35,863 bases of DNA from Byssochlamys sp. IMV 00236 (GCA_001931875.2 MSJH02000716.1:1-35863), one strand, 5' to 3'. Shown: positions 26,266-35,863, counted from the stretch's first letter. A program made the numbers and translations. Notes: generated from the sequence alone by a model not told the origin.

Positions 26266-26635
26266 GTTGATTATTTTTTTTTTTGGGAAATCTTTCCTCT
26301 TTTTATATACTCTTTGATTTGTGTTACACTTGTTCTTTGGCCAAGATGCCAAGTCCTCTCTTCTAAGGAGAAATCAGTGGATAAGCTCAGTGTTTTCATT
26401 AGGCAAAACAAGTCCCCCTCCCCCTTCGTTTTATACACCGGGCAAATCATCAAAACTCTATCTTTTCTTTGTCTTTCTGCTGCAGTGTCTTTAGAGAAGG
26501 ATACTTGGCACACAGCCAAGATTGTACACACACACACCTTGCGCAAAATTGTCTACTGCGGAATCACACATATTTTTCACAACATGCTTTATTAATAAAA
26601 AAAAAGTGGATTTGCAAAACACACATCAAAAAAAT
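26266..26635. other. Spacer between the membrane protein and the nucleoporin
   Basis: 370 bp that must hold the 3' end of the nucleoporin transcript (minus) and the promoter of the membrane protein (minus). I see a CT/AC-rich stretch and an ACACAC run at about 26528-26538. Open frames here are short and their residues look non-coding. Nothing else is supported. Confidence 0.5.
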
Positions 26636-29600
26636 TTACAATTTGCGTCTTTTGACTATACGTTCAACCTCTTCATGAATCTCAGCAACTCGTCCAGCTA
26701 ATGATAAATACATGCGTTTCTGTCCAGCCATGACGTCTGCTAAGAGTTCAGGCGAGAACTTTGTCTCCTTGTCTAACGAACTCACAGCTTCTTCAATCGA
26801 CTGAACAGCTTGAGCATAGTGTCGTGTTCTTGATTCCAAACTATTTACAGTATTAGTGAAAAAGTGCCAGTTTTCAGAGGCACCCAGTGTACGCCAGTTT
26901 CGACTCTCTTGTCTCAGCACACTGCCGGCTGCCATCACGTTTCTTCGTTGCTCGGCGTTCTTATCAATCAGGTCATAGAGCGTGCCGGATTGTATGTCTA
27001 ACTGCTTCGTTAAAATATCTGCATCCACGTTCAGGTCTTCTGTCTTTTCTTGTACTTGCTTCAGGGTAGAAGCAAAGCCTGAGTTGATCTCGCTTTGGAT
27101 TCTGTCGCGCTTTTCGGCTTGCTCGTTAATAAACTGTTGTAATTCGGCAAGCTCGTTTCTTGCATTATCAGGTAGCTCCCAAAAGCGAGTCGTATAGGTC
27201 ACTTGGCTGGGATCGTTTATTTCAGACTTTAATGTGGTGGGCACATAGGCTGTATCGCTATGGTTGGATATGTTAGTTTACACAAATTTATGGTATTTGT
27301 GTACCCTTACCGAGAGGTATCCTTGGCAATAGGTTGCAGTGAAAGTGTCGTGGGCTCGCTCTTTTTACTGCTTTCGTCCGTCGTGCTAAACGCAATCGCA
27401 ACAGATCCTGGCTTTTCGGGCTCTTTACCCTTACTTGGAGTTGTGCTAACGAAAGAACTGAATGCTGTGCTACTGCTTGTAGTAGGCAGAGCAGGTGTTG
27501 TCATGGTAGAAGCAGGTGTCACAGGTTTACTCGTGTCCTTGGAAATCTCTGTAATAGCAGGAGCAGCGGCGGTAGTAGTGGTGGTGGTGGTGGCAGCTGT
27601 CGTGGCTGATTCACTTGTAGGCGGTGTACCAAAAGAAAATTGTCCTACAGGCTTATCCTTATCAGACGCGCTGGATTCAGTTGCCTTTTGTGCAGTTGCT
27701 CCAAAAGAAAACACGGGTGTTGATGTGCTTTTAGAAGGAGTGCTTGTGGTTGTAGCAGTTGCGGATGTACCAAAGCTGAAAGCAGGAGTATTTGTAGTGG
27801 GAGCACTTGTAGTAGTTGTAACAGGGGCAGTTGTGGACGTACCAAAGCTGAAGGTAGGAGTGCTTGTAGTGGTGGCAGTGGTTGACGAGGCAGTTTTTGT
27901 TGCTCCAAAGCTAAAGGCAGAAGCAGTGCTTGTAGCGGGAGCGCCTGTAGCAGCAACAATAGTATCTGTAGCAGGAGCAGTTGTGGATGTGCCAAAGCTG
28001 AAAGCGGGAGTGCTTGTAGTAGTTGCGGTAGTGGATGTAACAGGTTTGGTAAAGCTAAAAGCAGGAGTGCTTTTAGAAGAAGCGCTTGTGATAGATGTAG
28101 CGGGTGTACCAAAACTAAAAGTGGGTGTGGAGGTTGTTGGAGCACTTGTAGGAGCAGATGTGCCAAAACTGAAAGCCGGTGTACTTGTAGTAGTAGCGGC
28201 AGTTGTTGTTGTTGCTCCAAAGCTAAGAACGGGAGCAGGGACGCTTGTGGCAGGAGCACTTGTGGCAGTAGATGTAGCAGTCGTAGTAGGAACATTTGCA
28301 GCTGTTGGAATCGATGTTACTTTACCAAAGGAAAGCTTTGGACTGTATGCAGTCTTTGCTGATGAATCAAAGCTAAAAACAGGAGCAATGCTGCTTGTGG
28401 TAGTAGTGGTAGAATCGGGAGCACTGGTGCTAATAGACGAGGTTGCAGAAACATTAGCAAAGGTAAATGAAGGAGCCTTGGGTGCAGTAGAAGGAGCAGT
28501 ACTTCCAAAAGTGAAGGCAGGGGTTGCTGGTTTGTCTTCTTCAGGCTTGGATTCTGTTTCCTCAGTCGATGGTTCATTTTCTTGTTCTCCATTGTCTTCT
28601 GTCGCTTTAGTACCTTCAGAAGGTTCATTATCTTTGTCTGCTTCGGCTGATGATGTCACTTTCTGTGTTGTGCTTCCAAAAGTAAAGGAGGGTGCTGCTG
28701 TTGTTGGTGAAGCAGAAGTAGCGACAGATGCAAAGCTAAAGGTAGGCTTAGATGTTGCTTTATCAGTTGATGGTTCATTCTCTTGGTTTTCATTGTCCTT
28801 TTCTTCTTTGTTGTCATTAGAAGGTTCTTCGGTTTTGTCTGCCTCAGTTGATGATGGTGCTGTTTTTGCCACGCTTTCAAAAGAAAAGGCGGGTGTTGTT
28901 GTCGTAGTTGTTGTGGTTGATGCAGGAATGGTAGAAGATCCAAAGCTAAAAGCCGGAGCGGATGTAGTAGCAGCGCTGGTTGATTTTTCCTGCGTCTTCT
29001 CACTCGCTTCTGTGCTGCTTGCGACATCGGAAGGCAATGGGGCCACTGGCTTATCCTCTGGTTTAGTTTCTGTCTCTTTTTCTTGATTTTCACTGATCTC
29101 CTTCACGCTAGTGTCATTAGCAGGTTCATTTTCATTAGTATCATCCGTAGGTTCGTTTTTGTCTTTCTTCTCTGCTGCCTGCGCAGTATTTCCAAAGCTA
29201 AAGGTAGGCGTTGCTGTGGTTACTACTGTTGGTGCAGTATTGGTAGAGGACGATCCAAAGCTGAATGTAGGATTGGCATTGCTACTTGTGCCAAAGGTAA
29301 AGCCGGATGTTTCCGATTGTTTTGTTTCAGGCGCAAATTTGAATGTAGATGCAGGAGGTTCGGGTATAGAGAATGTAGATTCGTCGTGCTTCTCTGTTTC
29401 CTTTGTTGTTCCAAATGAGAAAGAAGGAATACTGCTACTGCCCGCACTAGAAGAGCTACCAAAGACAAACGATCTTTTCTGCGCAGGCTGTTCTTCCTCC
29501 TGTTCCTCCTGAGTAGCCTCTTCCATTTCGATAGAAAAGCGTCGTTTTCTATTTCCAAAGACATCGCTGGATGACTCAACAGTTGAGCTCATCGTTCCCT

Positions 29601-30149
29601 GGTTACTGGCTCCACTTGTATTGGCTGTACCAAAAGAAAACGCGGGTGCATCTATAAGATAGTTGATCTACTGATTTTCCTCTTATTAATATATAATTAA
29701 CTTACTGCTTGTGGATACTGAAGATGTTCCAAAACCGCCAAAGATAGGTGGTTTAGCAGCCGTGACAGGTGCTGATGGTTGACCAAACTGGAATCCACTA
29801 AAAGGATTTGTATGTGAACTGCTGTCACCTGTGCTTACATTATTGAATGTAAAAGGTGATGATGATGATGTCAATCGATCATTTTCATTCGTGTTAGCTT
29901 TACCGAATGGCGAGAAAGGAACCGCTTGATTTTGTTGTTGACCAAATGGTTGATTGCCAGTGGTGGCAGGAGTATTAGTATTAGTAGCACCACTACCAAA
30001 GACGGTATTCGTATCTATAGAAAAATGATTAATTACGCTATTTATTCATTGTTTTATTTGATTTTTACTTGGAACATTAAAGTTCATGGTATTGTTATTA
30101 GTGTTGTTGTTGTTCGACAAGTTGCTTCCAAAGCCTGCTCCAAACATGG

Positions 30150-30186
<37 letters not shown>

Positions 30187-30424
30187 TTGTTGTTGTTGTA
30201 AAAGTAATGGCGCTTGAAATGAAAATGCACCAGGTGCACCGCCTACACTACTTGCACTACCAACACTACCAACAGACGTAGTTGAAGCTGTTCTTTGCAG
30301 TCTGCGTCTAGGGATTGCAATCTTGCGTTCTGGATGTGGATTATTAGGTAGATTACTATATAGCAAAGCAAATATTCAACATAAACGCGCTTTTTGGTAT
30401 TCAATGCATCAAACCTTACTTCAT
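26636..30424 (-). CDS. FG nucleoporin, Nup58/Nup49 family, enlarged FSFG domain
   Basis: Central-channel nucleoporin that binds transport receptors through FG repeats and assembles with Nup62/Nsp1- and Nup54/Nup57-type partners via a coiled coil. Exons in order: 30424-30420, 30355-30069, 30014-29706, 29651-27311 and 27257-26636; 1188 codons (1187 aa). The start MNNLPNNPHPERK arises from ATGAA joined to TAATCT. There follow a Q16 tract (about 55-70), an Asn/Gln-rich FG part, then about 780 residues with roughly a dozen FSFG plus FTFG/LSFG motifs in Ser/Thr/Ala/Pro linkers, and acidic spacers (ENQENEPSTDK). The last 205 residues are helical; ENWHFFTNTVNSLESRTRHY and SPELLADVMAGQKRMYLSLA align with human Nup58 (PADYFR.., ITPQDL.., FVALAAQL). 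Yeast Nup49 is 472 aa with GLFG repeats, so this one is far larger and of FxFG type. A short KRRKL tail could be an NLS. Confidence 0.85.
30151..30198 (-). repeat. Q16 CAG/CAA repeat in the nucleoporin
   Basis: Sixteen consecutive Gln codons (mixed CAA and CAG on the minus strand) near the N-terminus of the FG domain. Mixed codons suggest it is older or selected rather than a fresh slippage expansion. Confidence 0.95.
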
Positions 30425-31270
30425 ATATTTCGTAAAATGTAATCACAAAGAACGAAGAGAAAAAAAGAGACAATTTTATTGTGCAAAAGAAAGAAAAAAA
30501 AAATTGAGTCCACACATTTAGTCACAAATTGAAGATTTTTTTGAATGGCCGCCATGAGAAGACAGAAAGAGATCAAGAACTTACGGGAAACAATCTAAGC
30601 TATATGTTTTGTTGTTAATATATCAATTGCTTACGTGCTTAGTCCTTTCTCTTTTTATTAAGGGAAGCTTTTGTTTAGACGTGACGGTGTTTAATAATTG
30701 TAAAGCTATTTCATATAGCTTTACAAAATACGCGTCTTTTTTTATTTATTTCATTTTATCAACTACTGCCTTCTAGTAGAGACTATGAGCTACACCAATT
30801 ATTTTATATTTCCTAATCATGATTCGATTGTATAAAGCTGAAATAAAAAAAAAAGCAAGATTTTGCAAAAGAGGGGAGAAAGGAGTAGAAGTGTTAATTT
30901 GTTGACTTTGTGTATCCATTTCTTCATTGCCTCCACCAATTCAGATAAATAAATGGTTCATTTATACACGTATTTTAAAAAAGAGAGAGAGAAATACACA
31001 TGTCACCCTCTTGATTCCATTTTTCGTCCATTTTATAATGCAAAATATACAATCAAGCCAGAAGCATATTTTTTGGAGAGGGAGGGGGCGTAAGAACTGT
31101 CTGTCCCCTCTCTATCCTTTAGGAGGGACCAACATCCGCTTGAAACCAGTGTTTGGAAATTGCTTACACGTGATGTTTTCGTATTCCGAAATGCTTTAAA
31201 TAAGTTTTACTGCTCTCTCTTTCTTTTTTCTTTTTTCTTTTTTATATAAAAAAGTAATTCGCAATTAAAC
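30425..31270. promoter_or_regulatory. Divergent intergenic region, nucleoporin / profilin
   Basis: 846 bp between outward-facing starts. On the minus strand, upstream of the nucleoporin ATG, an ATG at 30555-30553 lies in a palindrome ATGGCnGCCAT and opens a frame that runs past the true start, so it would act as an upstream ORF unless spliced out; a donor-like CCC|GTAAGTT sits just before it (about 30582). The right end has CTCTCTTTCTTTTTTC runs before the profilin ATG. I see no gene. Confidence 0.45.
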
Positions 31271-31807
31271 ATGTCTTGGCAAGCTTATGTTGATACAAAC
31301 CTTGTTGGCACTGGTAACGTTGCCCAAGCCGCCATCTGCGGTTTAGAAGGTGGTATTTGGGCTTTTTCTCCTGGTTTCCAGGTAAGACGCGCGGTTTGAG
31401 AAAAAGAGAGAAAGGGGGAGATACTTATCTCATTTATAGTTGCATGCTGAGGAAATTCGAGAAATCATAGAGGGTTTCAAGAACCCTGACTCTGTTCGCG
31501 CAAGTGGTCTTCATATTGGTAACGCCAAATACTTTGTTATTCGAGCTGACGATAAAGTCATATACATTAAAAAGGTAAGGCATACAGTAACAAATACATG
31601 ATACTAAACCACTTCTATTAGGGTAATGAGGGTGCTTGTATTGCCAAGACTGGTAAGGCTTTCTTGATTGGCACTTATAATGAGCAAATGCAACCTGGCA
31701 AATGCAATGTAGTTGTTGAGGGTTTGGCAGATTATTTAATCTCAGTAGGCTATGTAAGTACACTTTTATATCTTTTTTTCTTTCTTACTGACTTGTTTAT
31801 ATAGTAA
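31271..31807 (+). CDS. Profilin
   Basis: Small cytosolic actin-monomer-binding protein that feeds actin to formins and binds polyproline and PIP2. Exons 31271-31381, 31440-31574, 31622-31753 and 31805-31807 give 127 codons (126 aa), the usual profilin size. The N-terminus MSWQAYVDTNLVGTGNV and the C-terminus EGLADYLISVGY are the two conserved polyproline-binding helices; between them ASGLHIGNAKYFVIRADD and KTGKAFLIGTYNEQ match the family core. The final intron (31754-31804) separates the last Tyr codon from the TAA, so the last exon contributes only the stop codon. It is divergent from the nucleoporin gene. Confidence 0.97.
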
Positions 31808-31874
31808 ACACTATGACCCACATATTTTTTGATGCCCCTTCTTTCTTTTTTTTTCATGTTCCAATTTACCCGTC

Positions 31875-31880
31875 AATAAA
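31875..31880 (+). terminator. AATAAA polyadenylation signal of profilin
   Basis: Canonical hexamer 68 nt after the stop codon, inside an A/T-rich 3' UTR. Good position for a poly(A) signal. Confidence 0.6.
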
Positions 31881-32020
31881 AATACATATTTTGCGTTTTT
31901 AAAAAAGTGGCGTAGGGTTAAACAGAGGGGGCTCGGGCTTGTTAATATTTTTGTTTACTCCACTCATTGTGCAATATACGGCTTTGGTTTGCATTCATAT
32001 CACAGACAAATAAAACAGGT

Positions 32021-32028
32021 TGACGTCA
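32021..32028. promoter_or_regulatory. Perfect CRE palindrome TGACGTCA
   Basis: An 8-bp ATF/CREB-type site between profilin and the transposon fragments. Chance occurrence is possible; the nearest start codons are of decayed elements, so a regulatory role is speculative. Confidence 0.3.
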
Positions 32029-32052
32029 GTTCAAAACGAAAAAAAAAAATAC

Positions 32053-32517
32053 CTTCACAGGGACAGGAGTATGACCCCCTATATGTTCCGCGTAAAGAAA
32101 CATCTCCATAAGCTAAAATAGTTTCGAATGGATTTACAACGTAGTTATCGTTGCCTAAGTAACTTTCTTCTGGAAGTACTCGTTGAGTCTATTGAAAGCT
32201 TATAGGGCTCCATTATTTTTTGTATGGCCGAGAACAGCACCGCCACAATGAGCTTTCCTGTTAGAGTACATATAGTCTTTTACGTTACGGTGCTTATAAG
32301 GCTTTATGAATCTGTGAATTCTATGTGATTATAGCAAGCAATTAACATTCAAGATATAGATTTTTATTGTCTATGTATGATACCTTTGATTCTGTAATGA
32401 AAGAGAAGTCATAAAAACTTTCATTCCTTTCAAGGTGTGAATATTGCGGCTCTCTAAATGATCATAAAATTCTTGTATTCCAGCGGTTTCGCGGTTATTC
32501 AGTTCAAATCTACGCTG
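32053..32517 (-). pseudogene. Truncated, frameshifted Fanzor/TnpB-like nuclease fragment (tentative)
   Basis: Three exon-like pieces chain in frame on the minus strand: 32517-32384 (starts RRFELNNRETAGIQEFYDHL), 32320-32236 (RFIKPYKHRNVKDYMYSNRK then AHCGGA) and 32188-32053 (RVLPEESYLGNDNYVVNPFE). The first intron has consensus ends (GTATCA..CATAG); the second has a weak donor (GTTCTC). In the third piece, ILAYGDVSLRGTYRG reads in one frame and HTPVPVK in the next, across a run of five G (C5 at 32075-32079), which looks like a one-base insertion. From memory of the family, Mucoromycota Fanzor-like proteins carry such a ..GD.S..GtyrG..P.PVK segment just before a DE..TS..C..C zinc ribbon. That ribbon exon is absent here: the sequence runs into profilin 3' flank after a donor-like GTATTT. 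The coding character is well supported; the Fanzor name is inference. Confidence 0.45.
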
Positions 32518-32933
32518 CTACATCAGATATATCTCTTTTTTAAAGCAAATAATTATACAAGGTGAAAACAAAGCGAGCAGTATATGGTGCAAGTTACCTA
32601 TAGCTTGTTCAAAAACTTCCAAAACCTTTAAAATTTAATAGCTGTAGCCAGGATCAATATTTTGACAAATCAATGGTTACATTTCATAGCGTGTTCATGA
32701 ACAAATTTTAGCGCTACGGATTTTAACAATACTGCTATATCCAGAGTTTAGCAGAGTATAACTTTCAGCTGAGACAGTCATTGGATATAACGCAGTCTTG
32801 GTTTATACTTCGACTTTAATTACACAAGAAAAGATTAAATCGCTCTGTAGAGAAGCAGCCGCGTAAAACATTTATTTATGACCCTTTATCCATAACAGCT
32901 TATACAGTTATTAAATATACATTATCTACTGAA
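32518..32933. other. Spacer between two element fragments
   Basis: 416 bp, AT-rich. On the minus strand a possible upstream piece of the fragment at 32053-32517 reads VLEVFEQAI just before a GTAACT donor (about 32600), but its phase does not fit. On the plus strand it would hold the 5' flank or terminal inverted repeat of the MULE; I compared it by eye with 35083-35600 and saw no matching inverted repeat. Confidence 0.4.
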
Positions 32934-35082
32934 ATGTCTACCAACTTTAAAAGTACCTCCATCTTTATTACTGCTGATTTTGTTTGCCCTACTGTTCCAG
33001 ATTATGAGGAAAGTGTTCAGACCATCATCTTTACTACGTCTGATAAGTTCGAGGAATGGTTCAAAAAGGACGCGTTCTCGCATTCTAAGTGTGTATTTAA
33101 ACGACAATATCCCGTTACAAGCAATCTTCAGTTTATCGGGAAGCCCATTCTTGAAGCTTTGTCAGTTCACACCACTTTCTATTTGTGTGATCATGCTGGT
33201 GCCGACAGGAAGAAAGCTAAGAATAGCGCAGGTACTATTGATACTACTAACGTTTTATCTTCTGTAGATAATGATCAAGGTAGTAGCAGTAACGAACTAG
33301 AGGTTATGCGTCCTATGAAGCCTTCTATCAAGATAGGTTGCACTGCCAAAATCATTAAACATGTCATGACGGACGGCGCAGTCCATGTTGAATACCACTG
33401 GGAGCATCCTGATCATTGTCCTTGGGATATCGAGGAAATTACGAACTCTCATCTGCCTTTTGAGATCAGACAATGGATAACTGAAAAGGTCAGCGAAAAT
33501 ATGGACTGGAAAACTATCAAGAAATTTTTACGTATTGATGATGAACGCCTCATTGAGGTAATGATGCTTGTTTTCATCCTTGTACTGTTATTAAACACGA
33601 TAATAATTTTACTTTCTATAGCTTGAAAAGAAGAAGTCATTCAGTAGCTTCCCTATGTTACTTTTAATCAATTACCAAGATGTAAAGAATATCACCAATG
33701 CTCACATGAACTAGCTATCAAGAAAAAGTTGTCGCGATAAACATAGTTGTGAAAAGTGGATGAAGTATTTGGAAAAAAAAAAAAAAAACTGTTCGATTCT
33801 TTTTCGTATCCATGAAAATGGTCCTTTCCTAATCTCATGGGTATTTGATTGGCAGAAGAAGCTCCTCGAAGAAGCTGAGAAATGGTGTATCAAATAGTAC
33901 TCACAAAACATGCAAGTCTATTATGGACAGCTCCAAAGATAGCTACCTGTTCACTATCGTCGTTCACAACTACACCACGAACAAAGGTCTACCTGCTTGT
34001 TTTTTTATCACTGATATGGAAATCATTCTTACTTTTCATCAGTGGTTAACCTGGATAAAGACCAACTTCTCTTTGAACGTGAAGCGAATTATGATAGATT
34101 GCAGTTCTGCCGAGACAGTTGCAATTAGAGGTGTCTTTGAAGGCTCTGTTCAAATTCTCTTGTGTCATTGGCATATCAAGCGTGCGTGGGAAACCCACAT
34201 CAAGTGAGGCGTAAGTTTTAAATGTGGGTTTAATGTAGATATTAAACATCTTGTAACATTTAAGTGAAGATAAGCAGGTCTACTCACGACACAAAACTGG
34301 TAAGATATCGTGTTAGTGCTAATCTGAATAGCATGATGTACTCAAAAACGCCAGAAGCATTCAATCTGGCTCATCAGCTGTTCCTTGCTGAAAATAAGGA
34401 ATTTGAAGTATTCCTTGCGTACTTCAACAGTTTGTGGCTTCCGAGAAAGGAATTGTGATCCAAAGCGTGGAGACATGTGATCATTCATGCTTATTGTTCC
34501 AACTCATTAAAATCTAACTTTTCTGTCTATATATAGAATGCTTCTTTCCATACCAGCGATCTAATAGAATCATATCATAACCAATTGAAGACGTTCTATC
34601 TTGGTCGCGCTCGCTCTTTACGTGTAGATCGCCTAATCTACTTGCTATCCCAAGTGATAGCATTAGATTATTGGCAGGATACAATCAAAGCTGCACATGA
34701 TTTTGGTGGGTTTCGCTTGACAGCCAACGAAGAAAAGAAGAGAAGAGCAGCATACTGTATTGATTACGACATTGTCTGTTCCATGGTAGAGCAGTTCGAA
34801 GAAAATGTCTATCAGTGCAGATCCTTCACTGAAGACATTCTCTTTTATGAGATGTATACAAAAGAGAGCTTTTTGAAGAACTGCAGCTGCCTTGATCAAA
34901 CAAGGATGTGTAAGCATATTTTTTTGGTCAACCGCGTAACCAAGCTGCCTTTTTCTCCTCATGCTCCTGCCCCTGTTGCTCAGCAAGAAAGGCTTTCTGT
35001 CCCAAATAAAGACCAAGGCCTTCTTTGCCGTGAACGATTACTTTGGAGTTATTTATCAGATTTATTTCACTGTATCAGATGA
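32934..35082 (+). pseudogene. Decayed Mutator-like (MULE) transposase
   Basis: Cut-and-paste DDE transposase relic. Piece 1 (32934-33557) is a clean 208-codon exon starting MSTNFKSTSIFITADF with a FAR1/MULE-type N-terminal region (SIKIGCTAKIIKHVM). A GTAATG..TATAG intron (33558-33621) leads to LLINYQDVKNI, then a premature TAG (33712). The reading then jumps frame: CEKWMKYLEKK..FLISWVFDWQKKLLEEAE to TAG (33896), then 33899-34207 with NSTHKTCKSIMDSSKDSYLF, FFITDMEII and ILLCHWHIKRAW (MULE core, D..D..CxxH) to TGA, then 34264-34458, then 34537-35082 after an ATATAG acceptor. The last piece contains the SWIM zinc finger CSC-x6-CKH (about 34881-34917). At least three frame changes and three internal stops mean it is dead. 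No terminal inverted repeats or 9-bp target duplication were located by eye. Confidence 0.85.
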
Positions 35083-35270
35083 GGTTCTGTAAGGCCTGCT
35101 GCACCAATGATCTGTTGATCTGCCTCATTACAGGAAACGTCGCTGTAATTAAAAGCTCGTATGATCTCCTGAAATAAACTGTGGGGATTTCTTTTTTGGA
35201 TCTTGCAGTATCCTATTGCAGCGTCTCTAGTATTACCCATTCGAATAAAAAATATAGCATAATACTCACC
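35067..35270 (-). pseudogene. Minus-strand coding fragment, unidentified
   Basis: An ATG at 35240-35238 opens 57 codons to TGA (35069-35067), reading MGNTRDAAIGYCKIQ then ..HSLFQEIIRAFNYSD.. and ending GAAGLTEPHLIQ; the same frame is open further upstream to about 35270. Residue composition is protein-like. It overlaps the last 16 bp of the MULE transposase on the other strand. It may be a 3' exon of a second element or host gene; I do not recognise it. Confidence 0.4.
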
Positions 35271-35421
35271 TTAGTAGAAAAGTCTATATCGTCTAGTCAG
35301 AATATATGGAGATGATATTGTTAATTTCATATTGTAGAGATATTCTATATTAATTAAGAATATGAGTCATTTCACCGTATCTAACGCAGTTGACAACATC
35401 ACTGTGATAAATAGTATGAGG

Positions 35422-35522
35422 CTAACATTTGACATAATCTGTGCGTGATAAATAAGCTTTGGCGCGGCCAAGGATATCAGCAGCAACTTTGTTTTTCTTT
35501 TTTCTCTTGCCTTCAACAATCT
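35422..35522 (-). pseudogene. Minus-strand coding fragment upstream of 35067-35270
   Basis: After an acceptor CTTTCAG (35523-35524) the minus strand reads IVEGKRKKKNKVAADI then LGRAKAYLSRTDYVKC to TAG (35424-35422). Beyond that stop the same frame continues PHTIYHSDVVNCVRYGEM before further stops. The basic run followed by a helical segment looks real, so this is probably a decayed exon of the same unknown minus-strand gene. Confidence 0.35.
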
Positions 35523-35599
35523 CTGAAAGCTATCATCAGGTTAGTAAGGATAACAGTCTGATGAGAGTTCCTTATAGCTCAAACACTTTATAACCTAGA

Positions 35600-35863
35600 A
35601 TGAAACATACTGAACAAAAAAGCTATTTTGATGGCGTTGACATAACAAGGGTTCCAATTCTACGGCAAAACTTGAAGCGTACTGCTAGCGAAAGCTCTGA
35701 GAATCCTCCCTTAAAAAGACCACGTCTTGTAGGAATGTAAGAAGGAATATTGTACGAAGGGAAGGATACAAGAGGAAAAAGTACGAGGAAAAGGCAAAAA
35801 GAAAGCCTGAAGAAGCGCACAATTGGAAAGCTAAAGCTGACGCGTGTCAAAAAAGGATTGATG
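35600..35863 (+). CDS. 5' part of an unidentified basic protein, cut by the window edge
   Basis: ATG at 35600 opens 46 codons to TAA (35738-35740), containing YFDGVDITRVPILRQNLKR and the NLS-like ENPPLKRPRL. Directly after the stop another frame is open to the edge and reads RREGYKRKKYEEKAKRKPEE then HNWKAKADACQKRID, a charged coiled-coil-like sequence. A single-base indel near GGAATGTAAGAA, or an intron beginning GTAAGA, would join them. Whether it is an intact spliced gene or a frameshifted relic cannot be settled here; neighbours are transposon debris. Confidence 0.4.

Noticed and set aside
27260..29086. A 608-codon open frame on the plus strand, Val/Ala/Gly-rich
   Set aside because: It is the exact antisense of the nucleoporin FG exon. 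The biased Ser/Thr/Ala/Pro codons of the repeats leave the opposite strand free of stops, and the sense strand has the family match and splice sites.
32490..32520. A GTTCAAATC sequence resembling a tRNA B box
   Set aside because: No matching A box, anticodon arm or acceptor stem could be folded around it, and it lies inside a coding-like exon on the other strand.
35623..35850. A 75-codon Phe/Leu-rich frame on the minus strand
   Set aside because: It is antisense to a Lys/Arg-rich coiled-coil-like plus-strand reading, which has the better amino-acid composition.

Overview
The window looks like nuclear DNA of an early-diverging fungus, most likely Mucoromycota (Mucorales type). The reasons are about 40 spliceosomal introns of only 45-90 nt with GT..AG ends, AT-rich spacers full of homopolymers and dinucleotide repeats, and gene content that is entirely eukaryotic (26S proteasome lid, PDK1 kinase, FG nucleoporin, profilin, MRP-type ABC transporter). 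The taxon is inferred. The exon models below were built by hand from reading frame, splice sites and family resemblance, and the main ones close to whole codon numbers.

Layout. 173-5237 (+): a 12-exon ABCC/MRP transporter. 5238-11727: a gene-poor stretch of 6.5 kb with microsatellites, a perfect hairpin and scattered short coding-like segments, the best of them on the minus strand between 9.6 and 11.1 kb. 11728-13177 (-) and 13375-14867 (+): two proteasome lid subunits, Rpn7 and Rpn6, head to head across 197 bp. 15037-16288 (-): a class I DnaJ ending in a farnesylation-type CaaX box. 16866-19481 (+): a multi-KH RNA-binding protein. 20631-22889 (+): an ATRIP/Rad26-like candidate, directly abutting the stop of 22890-24898 (-), a PDK1 kinase with a PH domain. 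24983-26265 (-): a single-pass membrane protein with a DUF4097-like exterior. 26636-30424 (-): an FG nucleoporin with a Nup58/Nup49-type C-terminus and an enlarged FSFG domain. 31271-31807 (+): profilin.

From about 32 kb to the right edge the sequence is transposon graveyard. It holds a three-exon minus-strand fragment that I read, tentatively, as a Fanzor/TnpB-like nuclease relic (32053-32517), a frameshifted Mutator-like (MULE) transposase with a SWIM zinc finger (32934-35082), minus-strand coding-like fragments (35067-35522), and the start of an unidentified basic protein running off the edge.

Functionally the genes are unrelated housekeeping genes. The notable linkages are the divergent Rpn6/Rpn7 pair, which could share one promoter, and the ATRIP-like/PDK1 pair, whose coding sequences end on adjacent bases so their transcripts must overlap. 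Several gene structures are extreme: an 18-nt microexon carrying the kinase HRD catalytic loop, a 5-nt first coding exon, a final exon whose only coding content is the stop codon, and a GC-AG intron. No rRNA, tRNA or CRISPR features were recognised.
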